From NCBI GenBank assembly GCA_910577435.1, contig CAJTLV010000013.1, positions 1 to 25,563 on the forward strand: a DNA stretch of 25,563 nucleotides. The letters are read 5' to 3'. The stretch's first letter is position 1. The number at the start of each line of letters is the position of its first letter. The DNA is from an uncultured Christensenella sp. GTDB lineage: Bacteria > Bacillota > Clostridia > Christensenellales > Pumilibacteraceae. This document shows positions 1 through 7,932 of the stretch, piece by piece. The notes under the pieces were generated by a model. The model had not been told where the DNA came from, made no database searches, and was given only the letters and a program-made list of their open reading frames with translations. The translations under genes and the position numbers were made by a program.

Positions 1-8
1 TTTGCCAT
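1..8 (-). CDS. First codons of the IS orfA (transposase helper), partial
   Basis: ATG at 8-6 followed by GCA and AA leads off the window edge (Met-Ala-Lys/Asn). It sits eight bases after a GGAGGTG ribosome binding site and just inside the inverted repeat. This is where the helix-turn-helix OrfA of IS3-family elements begins. Only the start is visible, so identity rests on position within the element. Confidence 0.35.
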
Positions 9-55
9 TAAAAATGCACCTCCATTAGTTTGTCTAACTTTTGGGGTGCATTTCA
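1..55 (-). mobile_element. Left end of an IS3-family (IS150-like) insertion sequence, cut by window edge
   Basis: Read on the minus strand from base 55, the sequence starts TGAAATGCACCCCAAAAG and continues TTAGACA. This is the typical terminal inverted repeat of IS150-group IS3 elements: a TG end, then a CACCCCAAAAGTTAGACA-type core. About 25 bases further in there is a GGAGGTG ribosome binding site (18-24) and an ATG GCA start at 8-3. That fits the usual layout, where orfA begins just inside the left repeat. The rest of the element lies outside the window. The family call is from recalled IS ends, not a search. Confidence 0.62.
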
Positions 56-78
56 AAATGCGAGGCTTTTTCAATGTG

Positions 79-834
79 TTATTCGGAAATATGCTTTATG
101 TCGTATTCGAGCTTTTTGAAAATTCCGGCGACTATTTCGTTCCCACCGAAGAAATACGCTACCGCATACTTAACTCCGATAAATGCCGAAATCACATCGC
201 CGTAGCCGCGAGTACGAATAGCCTTCGTCAATCCGTCAAGACAGGCGGCAAACTCCGCGCGATCTACCGCACCCGTTATCGAGCTGTCGGCAACGTCCGA
301 TAAATCGTTGACACAAGTCAAAGCATCAGCTTTCAAACTGTCTTGGAACATATCGCCGTCCGATTCATAAGCGCCGTCACCGTCGTCGTCCGCACCACCG
401 ACAAGGTTGCCGCCGCTCGAAAAGTATTCCTTGCAGTACGACTCGAACGGAGCGATCACTTCAAGCGCAAATCTGGCATACGATTCGTTTATAAGATCGC
501 AGTAAAAATACGCTTCAAGGAAATTTTTTAGCGGCATTTTTCCGCTGTCCACGTCAAGCAGCACGCGAAAAACCAGCGCTATCGCCTTTTTCTTGTCAAG
601 AGGCAAAGCGAACCCACGCCCTGCGACGCAGGTGTTGAATACACGCTTATAATCGAAACCGTACATTATCGTGCCGAACATCGAATAAAGCTGTTTATTG
701 TCCGCAACGGATTTTAGCAATGCCGCTATTTTATTTTCGGCGAGCACATATTTGCAATTTTTAAGTTCGTCGCACGCCTGAATGAACTCTCTCGGTCCGT
801 CCGCCTGCATACTCTCCAAATATTCTCTACGCAT
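79..834 (-). CDS. Uncharacterised 251-residue protein with an acidic linker
   Basis: I do not recognise a characterised family. The protein is soluble, with no signal peptide or membrane segment. Residues 1-140 look like a compact, mostly helical domain. Residues 141-165 form a Gly/Asp-rich acidic linker (GGADDDGDGAYESDGD), and 166-251 form a second, shorter helical segment. The start is ATG at 834 with GGGAG five bases upstream. The gene follows the HPr-like gene behind a hairpin terminator, and I see no strong promoter between them, so it may depend on readthrough or a weak promoter. Base use resembles its neighbours, so recent transfer is not indicated. The stop lies only 24 bases from the IS end. 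The resemblance to hypothetical proteins of uncultured Clostridia is an impression only. Confidence 0.8.
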   Translation of the reverse strand: MRREYLESMQADGPREFIQACDELKNCKYVLAENKIAALLKSVADNKQLYSMFGTIMYGFDYKRVFNTCVAGRGFALPLDKKKAIALVFRVLLDVDSGKMPLKNFLEAYFYCDLINESYARFALEVIAPFESYCKEYFSSGGNLVGGADDDGDGAYESDGDMFQDSLKADALTCVNDLSDVADSSITGAVDRAEFAACLDGLTKAIRTRGYGDVISAFIGVKYAVAYFFGGNEIVAGIFKKLEYDIKHISE

Positions 835-882
835 ACTTTCTCCCGCATCGGTATCTTTACCGCACTAAAACGATTAAGATCT

Positions 883-933
883 AAAAAATTGCATAAATTT
901 ATGCGGCGAGACGATTTCCCGCCGCATAAATTT
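883..933 (-). terminator. Hairpin terminator after the HPr-like gene
   Basis: A perfect 14-bp stem (895-908 with 920-933) has an 11-base loop and a GC-rich top (GCGGCG/CGCCGC). On the minus strand it is followed after a few bases by six T (888-883). It begins 13 bases after the HPr-like stop. The AT-rich foot of the stem also allows weaker function on the other strand. Confidence 0.65.
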
Positions 934-945
934 TACATAACATAA

Positions 946-1176
946 TTATTTCGCGATAAACGATGCAAGATCCTTAATAAGCGGATCGCAATTATCGCTG
1001 TAAATTTCGCACACGATGGGTTTAGACAAATCAAGCGAATAAATACCGAGCAACGATTTCGCGTCGACGACGTATCTATTGCTGTGCAGATCGACTTCGT
1101 ACGGATACGCGGAAACTGCGTTGACGAAATCTTTTACGCTTTCGATAGTCGGAAAATAAACTTTAACGGATTTCAT
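946..1176 (-). CDS. HPr-like protein lacking the phosphorylatable histidine
   Basis: This 76-residue protein has the HPr fold signature in its second half: VDAKSLLGIYSLDL (37-50), then a strand and a C-terminal helix. In true HPr (about 85-88 residues) the catalytic motif GIHARPA lies 31 residues before the regulatory Ser46. Here Ser41 occupies the Ser46 position (AKSLLG), but the histidine position is Thr10 and the arginine position is Glu12 (FPTIESV). It therefore cannot carry phosphate from enzyme I. It could still be a regulatory HPr-like protein resembling Crh, which also lacks His15 but keeps Ser46. The start ATG follows AGGAGGG at ideal spacing, and the gene has its own promoter. It lies downstream of pgi, which fits a link to carbon metabolism (inference). 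Confidence 0.75.
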   Translation of the reverse strand: MKSVKVYFPTIESVKDFVNAVSAYPYEVDLHSNRYVVDAKSLLGIYSLDLSKPIVCEIYSDNCDPLIKDLASFIAK

Positions 1177-1206
1177 TATACCCTCCTAAGGTCATTTATT
1201 TATAGT

Positions 1207-1235
1207 ATTTTAACACACTGAATTGCAATATGCAA
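1207..1235 (-). promoter_or_regulatory. Sigma-A type promoter of the HPr-like gene
   Basis: On the minus strand, TTGCAT (1235-1230) is followed after 17 bases by TAAAAT (1212-1207), about 30 bases before the start codon. An overlapping alternative is TTGCAA with TATAAA at 18-base spacing. The -35 lies inside a small palindrome, ATTGCA-ATA-TGCAAT (1222-1236). Confidence 0.6.
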
Positions 1236-1279
1236 TAGTTTTTTCGAAAATCGCTGACGAATTTTTACGAATACTGATA

Positions 1280-2674
1280 TTATCGAATTATAAACTCGTC
1301 TTGTTTTTTGATCGAGTTAAGTTCTTCGAGTTTCTTTTCATATCCCGATCGGCCTATCATAGCGAAAGTAGCTTTTTTACCCTCTTCCACGCCGGGCTGA
1401 TTGAAGGTATCTATATCGAGATATGCACCGGCAAATGCCGTCTCGTACATAAAATACATTAGAAGTTCGCCAACCGTCTCGGCATTCACTTCGGGAAGAA
1501 TTACGGTAAAATTGGATCTCCCCGCTTTGGTGAGGGCAAACTCTGTGGACTTGCGTTCGGCGTTTATAAGCTCGTTAAGCGTATGCCCCTTGAGAAAATC
1601 GCCGACTTCGGCACTTTCGTCGGAGGGAATATCGGTAACCGCACCGAATTTATCGACGGCAATGAATGTAACGACCTTATCGAACGGACCTTCGGTGTAG
1701 AGCTGCACCTGACTGTGCTGATCGGTAACGCCGAGCGACTTTGCGGGCGTCTGTCCGCAGTTAACGGTATTACCTTTTTTATCGACAGCTTTACCGAGCG
1801 ATTCCGCCCAAATCTGGCAATAAAAGTCCGCCATCGTTTTGAGTCCGTCAGCATACGGCATCATAACCGAAATATTTTTGCCGGCCTTCATTGACTCGAC
1901 TTGCAAGAAAGCGGTCATAAGCGCCGGATTTCGGTAAATATCCGTGCGCTCGCACGCTTTACGCATTTCCTTAGCGCCGTCCAACATCTTTTCGATGTCA
2001 ATTCCCATAACGGCAAACGGAACAAGTCCGACGTTAGATAACACGGAAAACCGACCACCCACTCCTGCGGGAATACCGAAAATCCTAAACCCTTCTTTTT
2101 GTGCGACCGAATAAAGTGCGCCCTTGCCGATAGTCGTCGTCGCAAAGAAATGTTCTTTAGCCGCCTTTTCGCCGACGGCCTTTTTCATAGCATTGTACAA
2201 AATTATGAATTGGCTGAGCGTTTCGCTAGTCTCGCCGGATTTTGTTATTATGTTGAAGTAAGTGGTTTTGAGATCTATAACGTCCAAAAGCGCGCTCATA
2301 CGTTCGGGATCGATATTATCCTCGACATATATTTTAGGTGCTTTTCTCATCTTTTCGGGAAGCTCGTTGTGGTGTAAATGCAACAATGCGTTAAACACAC
2401 AAATAGGACCGAGCGCCGATCCGCCTATGCCGAGTACAACGAAACTCGACGCCTTTTCGCGTATCGATTTTCCGAAATCGTTAAGCTCGTCGATCTCCGT
2501 TTTGTCGATAAGCGGAGTTTCAGTCCACTCCTGCCAGCCCTTACCGCTATTGCCGATTACTTCGTCGTAAGCGGCTTTATGCGCGGCTTTTCCGTCGTCG
2601 ATTATCGACTTTTTAATGCCATGCTCGCCGATGGAATAACCCATCATATTATTGTAATCGAATGCAAGTTTCAT
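1280..2674 (-). CDS. pgi: Glucose-6-phosphate isomerase
   Basis: This enzyme interconverts glucose-6-phosphate and fructose-6-phosphate in cytoplasmic glycolysis and gluconeogenesis. The 464 residues match the short form of the enzyme, about 450 in Bacillota. Visible motifs are LGIGGSALG (81-89), the sugar-phosphate site TKSGETSETL (144-153), GGRFSVLS (206-213), the signature QIWAESLGK (287-295) with the catalytic Glu291, and DQHSQ with His320. The C-terminal GKKATFAMIGR region is intact. The start ATG (MKLAFDYNNM) has GGGAG eight bases upstream and a near-perfect promoter. It is monocistronic: the hpf terminator lies upstream and the HPr-like gene downstream has its own promoter. Confidence 0.97.
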   Translation of the reverse strand: MKLAFDYNNMMGYSIGEHGIKKSIIDDGKAAHKAAYDEVIGNSGKGWQEWTETPLIDKTEIDELNDFGKSIREKASSFVVLGIGGSALGPICVFNALLHLHHNELPEKMRKAPKIYVEDNIDPERMSALLDVIDLKTTYFNIITKSGETSETLSQFIILYNAMKKAVGEKAAKEHFFATTTIGKGALYSVAQKEGFRIFGIPAGVGGRFSVLSNVGLVPFAVMGIDIEKMLDGAKEMRKACERTDIYRNPALMTAFLQVESMKAGKNISVMMPYADGLKTMADFYCQIWAESLGKAVDKKGNTVNCGQTPAKSLGVTDQHSQVQLYTEGPFDKVVTFIAVDKFGAVTDIPSDESAEVGDFLKGHTLNELINAERKSTEFALTKAGRSNFTVILPEVNAETVGELLMYFMYETAFAGAYLDIDTFNQPGVEEGKKATFAMIGRSGYEKKLEELNSIKKQDEFIIR

Positions 2675-2704
2675 TTTTCATCTCCCATAAGATATTACGA
2701 ATAA

Positions 2705-2733
2705 ATTATACAACTACACAAAAATAAAATCAA
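2705..2733 (-). promoter_or_regulatory. Promoter of pgi
   Basis: On the minus strand, TTGATT (2733-2728) is followed by a 17-base spacer and a perfect TATAAT (2710-2705), 31 bases from the pgi start. This is a strong sigma-A match with an AT-rich upstream region. Confidence 0.85.
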
Positions 2734-2779
2734 GCATTATACGGTATTAAATTATTTAAGCGAACAAATTCGATTATCG

Positions 2780-2805
2780 AAAAAACGTCGGTATTACCCG
2801 ACGTT
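2780..2805 (-). terminator. Intrinsic terminator of hpf
   Basis: Stem AACGTCGG/CCGACGTT (2805-2798 with 2791-2784) has a 6-base loop. On the minus strand it runs directly into a T tract, 2785-2780. It starts 11 bases after the hpf stop codon. Confidence 0.88.
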
Positions 2806-2815
2806 GATTCTTTCG

Positions 2816-3370
2816 TTAAACGACCGTCTCGATGAGTCCGTAGTTCCCGTCGTTACGGACGTAAAGAACATTTATCGAATCGGTCGTCTTATTGAGAAAC
2901 ACATAGAAGTTATGCCCTATGAGTTCGAGTTCGTCGACAGCATCGTCGACGGACATAGGAACGAGCGTATAGCACTTCGAACGCACAAGCTTTTTCTTTT
3001 CCTGCGCCTCTTCCGCCTCTAAAAGAAGTTCGTCTTCCACAGGCAATCCTTTGACGCGGAATTTTTTGGATTTGCTCTCTATCTTTTTGTGGTGACGAAT
3101 TATCTGTTTTTCGAGCTTGGGTATAGCCAAGTCTATATTAGAATACATATTATCGCTCGTCACTTCGGCACGCATAACAACGCCGTCGAGCACTATGGTA
3201 AGTTCGAGCGTGTACAAATCGGAATTATTGCGCGTATTGCCCTTTTTGAGTCCGACCTTTATACGCGTGTCGTCCTCGAAAAACTTGTCGAGCTTCTGCA
3301 CCTTTTTGTCGATGATCGTTTTAAGCTTGTCGCTCGGATCGTAGTTCTTGCTAAGGTATTCTATTTTCAT
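2816..3370 (-). CDS. hpf: Ribosome hibernation promoting factor, long form
   Basis: This protein binds the 30S decoding site in stationary phase or stress and dimerises 70S ribosomes into inactive 100S particles. The 184 residues match the long Bacillota form. An N-terminal HPF/YfiA domain (about 1-100) starts MKIEYLSKNYDPSDKLK and contains the LELTIVLDG strand. A charged linker follows (about 100-128). The C-terminal dimerisation domain (about 129-184) contains VPMSVDDAVDELELIGHNFY and a conserved VLYVRNDGNYGLIE end. The start ATG has GGAGGG five bases upstream. It is a single-gene unit with its own promoter and terminator, next to the CtsR stress operon. Confidence 0.96.
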   Translation of the reverse strand: MKIEYLSKNYDPSDKLKTIIDKKVQKLDKFFEDDTRIKVGLKKGNTRNNSDLYTLELTIVLDGVVMRAEVTSDNMYSNIDLAIPKLEKQIIRHHKKIESKSKKFRVKGLPVEDELLLEAEEAQEKKKLVRSKCYTLVPMSVDDAVDELELIGHNFYVFLNKTTDSINVLYVRNDGNYGLIETVV

Positions 3371-3410
3371 AATTTCCCTCCAAAAGTTTGTAATGTTATC
3401 GGGTATTTAT

Positions 3411-3438
3411 ATTATATCAAATAAGATGGCATTTGTAA
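3411..3438 (-). promoter_or_regulatory. Promoter of hpf
   Basis: On the minus strand, TTACAA (3438-3433) is followed after 16 bases by TATAAT (3416-3411), 40 bases before the start codon. A weak TTGCG/CGCAA hairpin just upstream (3447-3463), near the clpC stop, has no convincing T tract, so the end of the clpC transcript is unclear. Confidence 0.75.
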
Positions 3439-3470
3439 ATGGGTATTGCGAAATTTCCGCAAATTTTCAT

Positions 3471-5870
3471 CTACGAAATCACGATGGCGTCGTTTACGCA
3501 GTCCACTCTGACGTCGCTGTTATCGCGTATCTTGCCGTCGATTATCGCTTCGGCTATTTCGTCCTCTACGTTTTGTTCTATAACGCGCCGCAACGGTCTG
3601 GCGCCGTATTCCGGGTCGTACCCCTTGCTTATCAACCATTCGAGCGCGGTATCTGTGACCGTCAGCGAAATATTCTTATCTTTAAGCGTACTCTCGACCT
3701 TAGCGAGCATAATTTTCGCAATTTCGGCGACATCGGCTTTTGTCAGCTTATCAAACACGCATATAACGTCGATACGGTTGAGAAATTCGGGCTTGAACGC
3801 GCCTCTCAGAGCTTTCATATACACATCGTTCCGAGCTTCGTCCTCGCGCTTTCCTACGGCATTAAACCCTATTTCGCGCTTGTTCGCCGCGTCGGTTGCG
3901 CCGATATTGCTCGTCATAATGATAATAGTGTTCTTAAACGAAACCGTGCGACCCTGCGAATCAGTGAGCCGACCGTCGTCGAGTATTTGCAATAACGCAT
4001 TGAATACGTCCGGGTGCGCCTTTTCTATCTCGTCGAACAATACGACCGAGTACGGATGTCGGCGCACCTTTTCGGTAAGCTGTCCGCCGTCGTCGAACCC
4101 GACATATCCCGGAGGAGCGCCGATGAGTTTAGACACAGAATGCGATTCCATAAATTCGCTCATATCGAGCCTGATTATGGAGTTCTCGTTATCGAACATA
4201 GCTTCCGCCAGCGCTTTTGTAAGCTCCGTCTTGCCTACGCCCGTAGGCCCCAAAAACAGGAACGAGCCTATCGGACGCCCGTCGCTCTTAAGTCCCGCAC
4301 GGGCGCGGCGTATCGCCTTAGCTACCGAAACTACAGCTTTATCCTGTCCTATTACGCGCTTATGAAGTATGGATTCAAGGCTTTTCAACCGTTCGCTCTC
4401 CGTCTCCGTCAGCTTGCTTACGGGTATCTTCGTCCACCGCGCCACGACGTCGGCAATCTGATCGGCATATATAGTGACGTTATTCTTTTCCTGTTCCGAC
4501 GCGGTTTTTAGCGTCTGCGAATTTATAGACTTCTGAATTTCCGCCGCTTCTTTCTGATACTTGTCCGCCTGCGCATAATCGTGCCGCGCCGCGCACTCCT
4601 GCATCATCTTGTTGCAGTGTTCGAGTCGCGAAGTAAGATTTTCGACATCAGCCGAGTTGGTAGAATTGTTGACCTTAGCACAGCTCATCGCCTCGTCGAT
4701 CAAATCTATTGCTTTGTCCGGCAAAAATCTGTCCGAGATGTATTTGTCGGACAGTTTAGCCGCCGCCTCGATCGCCTCGTCCGAGAGATTGACTTTATGA
4801 TAATTTTCGTAGTTCTCGCGCAGACCTTTCAATATCTGCACGGTTTGCTCTACGGTCGGCGGTTCGACGGTAATAGGCTGAAAACGGCGCTCCATAGCTT
4901 TGTCCGCCTCGATATATTTGCGGTATTCGTCGGTAGTCGTAGCTCCTATCGTTTGAAGTTCGCCGCGCGCGAGATAAGGTTTGAGAATATCTGCGGGAGT
5001 GACCTCGCCGTCCTTAGAACCCGCTTGCATAAGCGTATGCAGCTCGTCGATAAAAACAATGATATTCCCGCTCTCGATGATCAAATCGATGGCGCTTTTC
5101 AATTTCTCTTCCAGCTGACCGCGATATTTAGTCCCCGCCATAAGCGATCCGATGTTCAACGAAAACACTATGTTGTTTTGCAGCTGACGCGGCACTTTAC
5201 CGTCCACAATCGCACGGGCAAGGCCGTCAACGATCGCACTCTTGCCTACACCGGGTTCACCGATTAGAACGGGATTGTTTTTTGTCTTGCGGCACAGTAT
5301 TTCGATTATTCTCGAAACCTCGTTCTCCCTGCCTATAACAGGATCTGTCTTGTTCTCTCTGGCTTTTTGTGTAACATCCACGCCCAAGTCGGACAACTGC
5401 GCGGGGAGCTGCTTACCGTCGGGTTTTCCCGAAAATCCGCCCGATGCGGAATCCTGCCTGAGTGCCATAATTATCGCTTTGCCGAACGCGCGAACATTGA
5501 TATGATACATCTGTTCGAGAGCTTCCGTCGCCACGCAAGTCGATTCGAGAAGAGCAAGCGCCATAAAATCGGGCGTAACTGTCTGCGCACCGAACCGTAT
5601 AGCAAGCGTGTATGCCGCAAACGGCAATTTCTGCATAGTCGGCGACAATACAGGCATTGCCGCAACGCCGCGCTCCTGCGCGAATATGTCTGTAAGAAGT
5701 TCGCAGTCGAGTTTGTTCGATGAGAATATCTGTGCCGTTACGCAATCTGTTTTCAATATACCGTAAAGCAAATGCTCTGTTCCGATATACTCGTTTGAAT
5801 AACGCTTTGCCGCCTCTTCGGCGAACTCCAATGCCTTTTTCGCATTTTCATCCATAGGATATGTTGCCAT
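3471..5870 (-). CDS. clpC: ClpC, AAA+ unfoldase of the ClpCP protease
   Basis: This ATP-driven unfoldase feeds damaged and arginine-phosphorylated proteins to ClpP. The 799 residues hold an N-terminal Clp repeat domain (about 1-140). The first AAA+ module has Walker A GEPGVGKS (204-211) and Walker B VFIDE (272-276). A UVR-type coiled segment follows (about 408-450). The second AAA+ module has Walker A GPTGVGKT (541-548), Walker B VVLFDE (609-614) and arginine finger FLNRID (696-701). The ClpP-docking tripeptide IGF is at 667-669, so this is a protease partner and not a ClpB-type disaggregase. The start ATG has GGGAGG upstream. It is the last gene of ctsR-mcsA-mcsB-clpC, 27 bases after mcsB, and is expected to be repressed by CtsR. 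Confidence 0.97.
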   Translation of the reverse strand: MATYPMDENAKKALEFAEEAAKRYSNEYIGTEHLLYGILKTDCVTAQIFSSNKLDCELLTDIFAQERGVAAMPVLSPTMQKLPFAAYTLAIRFGAQTVTPDFMALALLESTCVATEALEQMYHINVRAFGKAIIMALRQDSASGGFSGKPDGKQLPAQLSDLGVDVTQKARENKTDPVIGRENEVSRIIEILCRKTKNNPVLIGEPGVGKSAIVDGLARAIVDGKVPRQLQNNIVFSLNIGSLMAGTKYRGQLEEKLKSAIDLIIESGNIIVFIDELHTLMQAGSKDGEVTPADILKPYLARGELQTIGATTTDEYRKYIEADKAMERRFQPITVEPPTVEQTVQILKGLRENYENYHKVNLSDEAIEAAAKLSDKYISDRFLPDKAIDLIDEAMSCAKVNNSTNSADVENLTSRLEHCNKMMQECAARHDYAQADKYQKEAAEIQKSINSQTLKTASEQEKNNVTIYADQIADVVARWTKIPVSKLTETESERLKSLESILHKRVIGQDKAVVSVAKAIRRARAGLKSDGRPIGSFLFLGPTGVGKTELTKALAEAMFDNENSIIRLDMSEFMESHSVSKLIGAPPGYVGFDDGGQLTEKVRRHPYSVVLFDEIEKAHPDVFNALLQILDDGRLTDSQGRTVSFKNTIIIMTSNIGATDAANKREIGFNAVGKREDEARNDVYMKALRGAFKPEFLNRIDVICVFDKLTKADVAEIAKIMLAKVESTLKDKNISLTVTDTALEWLISKGYDPEYGARPLRRVIEQNVEDEIAEAIIDGKIRDNSDVRVDCVNDAIVIS

Positions 5871-5897
5871 ATGTTTTACCTCCCATAACCTCTATAT

Positions 5898-6899
5898 TTA
5901 CCGATTACGTTTTGCTATCGAATGAAGTTGACCCGCCACATACCGTGCTCGAAGAATATCGCGGTCGTCCACACTGATATTTTTCCCGCCGAGCAGTTGC
6001 ATATTCGCCGGTTGACAGTTAGTTACAAGTTTTTGATATTCGTCTGCGTCCGATATATCGATATACCCGTAATGCGCACCCAAGCGTATCATAGATAAAA
6101 GCTCCATAGCCTCTCCGGTCGACAGCTTATATGCGTTTTCCGCAATGCCCCACGCGCGGAATATCTTGTCTTTAAGCGACGGTTCATCGCGCTTTAACAA
6201 TTCGCGAGCACGCATTTCCGCCTCGACAATATGATTTATCGCACTCTTTACAGAATCGAGAATTTCGCTTTCTGTCACGCCGAGCGTATGTTGGTTGCTG
6301 ATCTGGTACAGGTAGCCTTCGGCGCGACTGCCCTCGCCGTACACGCCGCGTACGGTAATGTTGAGACGACTGACGTCGTTTATGCAACTGTCTATGAGAT
6401 GCTGAATGGTAAGCGCAGGCAAGAACATCATAACCGACGCTCGCATACCCGTACCGAGATTCGTGGCGCAAGCGGTCAGATATCCTAGCCGTTGCGAATA
6501 AGCGAACTTGACGTTTTGGGCAAGAATATCGTCTATCCTGTTTATTCTGTCGTAAGCCTGATCAAGCGCCAGTCCGCCGAGTATGACCTGTTCGCGAACG
6601 TGATCTTCCTCGTTTACCATTACGGAAACAGTCTCGTCGGCGCTTATAAGCACCGAACCGTAAGGGCTGTCGGACAAAAGATCGGTGCTTATGAGATGTT
6701 TTTCTCTCAGAATATTTCCGTCAAGCTCGGTAAGTCCGCAAATATCGTACCTCGAAAACTTATCGACAGGCGCCAGCGCGCTTTCGACCTTATCGATTAT
6801 TTTGCGCGCATGAGCTTCGCCTAATTTGTGCGGGAACGGCAGTCCGTCGATATTGCGCGCAAGTCTTATGCGCGTGGAAACCAAAGTCATATCAGACAT
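5898..6899 (-). CDS. mcsB: McsB protein-arginine kinase
   Basis: This kinase phosphorylates arginine residues, which marks proteins for ClpCP, and inactivates CtsR on heat stress. It has the phosphagen-kinase-like catalytic domain: STRIRLARN (8-16), NEEDH (96-100), GTGMRAS (149-155) and the YGEGSRAEGYLYQISNQ segment. The C-terminal RDxxRA pocket that binds phosphoarginine allosterically is present as RDILRA (313-318). I chose ATG at 6899 because AAGGAGG lies eight bases upstream. An in-frame GTG at 6908 overlaps that ribosome binding site and is unlikely. It has 333 residues, slightly shorter than the roughly 360 of Bacillus. The start overlaps the mcsA stop by 8 bases, so translation is probably coupled. 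Confidence 0.95.
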   Translation of the reverse strand: MSDMTLVSTRIRLARNIDGLPFPHKLGEAHARKIIDKVESALAPVDKFSRYDICGLTELDGNILREKHLISTDLLSDSPYGSVLISADETVSVMVNEEDHVREQVILGGLALDQAYDRINRIDDILAQNVKFAYSQRLGYLTACATNLGTGMRASVMMFLPALTIQHLIDSCINDVSRLNITVRGVYGEGSRAEGYLYQISNQHTLGVTESEILDSVKSAINHIVEAEMRARELLKRDEPSLKDKIFRAWGIAENAYKLSTGEAMELLSMIRLGAHYGYIDISDADEYQKLVTNCQPANMQLLGGKNISVDDRDILRARYVAGQLHSIAKRNR

Positions 6900-7404
6900 T
6901 GCGCTCACCTCCTTCGCCTTTTATTCCGAGATCGGACAACCGTGCCGAGCATTCAATTATCTTGGCATAGTCGCGCGACTCGTAAGCCGCGCGCAGTTCC
7001 TCTTCCAATTTAGCCTTTGGCGTTACGGCGTTTTCCGGAGACGCCGAAGGGTTCTTCCCCACATGCCTATCCGACTGTTGCAATTTGCGCACGGTTTGAA
7101 CGACGAGCGGTTCGAAAACCGAATAGCACTTCGGGCAACCGACAAACCCCGTCTTTATGAACTCGGATGCTTTGGTCTTACATTCCGGACAAACGGTATC
7201 GCGCGCCGACGGCGCACCGAACAATCCGCCGCTGACAAGACCCATAGGCGAACCCGTTATAAAATCCGCCAGGCCGAAATTACCGAACCCGACATTCACA
7301 CCCTTAGCGCACTCGTCGCAAAGATACATTCTTTCTATTCGATCGTTGTGCTGTTTAAGCACTTCGGTAGTCGCCTCGCGCAACCCGCATTTAGTGCAAC
7401 GCAT
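6892..7404 (-). CDS. mcsA: McsA, zinc-finger activator of McsB
   Basis: McsA is the adaptor and activator of the McsB arginine kinase and a partner of ClpC. The 170 residues hold four CxxC pairs, at Cys3/6, 29/32, 72/75 and 90/93, giving two zinc-binding modules. A Gly-rich linker follows the second pair, and a UVR motif ends the protein (about 128-160, KLEEELRAAYESRDYAKIIECSAR in part), as in other UVR proteins. A longer reading from TTG at 7425 would overlap ctsR by 4 bases. I prefer ATG at 7404 (MRCTKCG) because GGGAG lies 11 bases upstream and family members begin with this zinc finger. It follows ctsR by 17 bases. Confidence 0.93.
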   Translation of the reverse strand: MRCTKCGLREATTEVLKQHNDRIERMYLCDECAKGVNVGFGNFGLADFITGSPMGLVSGGLFGAPSARDTVCPECKTKASEFIKTGFVGCPKCYSVFEPLVVQTVRKLQQSDRHVGKNPSASPENAVTPKAKLEEELRAAYESRDYAKIIECSARLSDLGIKGEGGERNV

Positions 7405-7421
7405 AAATATCAGATCTCCCG

Positions 7422-7907
7422 TCAATTATTTTCTTCGTCGTGATCGCCGACGCTTTTCTGTCGTAAAGTTTCAGTGAGAACGCTTTTCAGTATCGCTCCG
7501 CGCAATCGGTTTTTCGCGACCGTCGGCGCAATCAGAGCCTTATCCGATAAAGCCGCTTTTATCAGTCCGGCTTCGCATTGCGTGTACACCTCGTCCTCTT
7601 CCAATCTGTCGACTATCGCACACGCTTTACCGTAATCGATGCCGTCGTCCAGCGTTTCATCCAAATATTTGAGTATCACGTCGTCAGCATCGCTTTCAAC
7701 GCGTATTAAAGTAACCGACCCGCCCCCGCCACGTCTGCTTTCGATCAAGTATCCGCGTTCCGGTGTGAACCGCGTGCTGAGTACGTAATTTATCTGGCTG
7801 GGCGCAACCGAAAAATATGCGGCAAGTTCGTTGCGGTTAAAGTTGACTGAAAGCTCGTCGCCCAGCGTTTCCAGAAGAAATCTCTCGATAATATCGCTGA
7901 CCGTCAA
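7422..7907 (-). CDS. ctsR: CtsR, repressor of class III heat-shock genes
   Basis: This winged helix-turn-helix dimer represses clp genes and is released by heat and McsB. The 161 residues match the family, about 150-155. The N-terminus SDIIERFLLETL leads to the DNA-binding motif SVAPSQINYVLSTRFTPERG (33-52), and the glycine-rich wing RRGGGG that senses temperature is at 58-63. The second half is the helical dimerisation and McsB-interaction domain. The start codon is TTG at 7907, seven bases after AGGAGG, and no better ATG exists. It is the first gene of its operon and is autoregulated through the operator at 7933-7956. Confidence 0.97.
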   Translation of the reverse strand: MTVSDIIERFLLETLGDELSVNFNRNELAAYFSVAPSQINYVLSTRFTPERGYLIESRRGGGGSVTLIRVESDADDVILKYLDETLDDGIDYGKACAIVDRLEEDEVYTQCEAGLIKAALSDKALIAPTVAKNRLRGAILKSVLTETLRQKSVGDHDEENN

Positions 7908-7932
7908 TGTCGCACCTCCTTAAATAATCGAT

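Noticed and set aside
891..904. Perfect palindrome GCATAAATTTATGC
   Set aside because: It is explained as the foot of the terminator stem after the HPr-like gene.
3440..3470. Possible clpC terminator
   Set aside because: The TTGCG/CGCAA stem is only five pairs with no proper T run on the minus strand, so I did not call it.
3348..4511. Several plus-strand frames of 160-310 codons opposite clpC
   Set aside because: clpC is certain on the minus strand. These frames lack domains, start signals and promoters.
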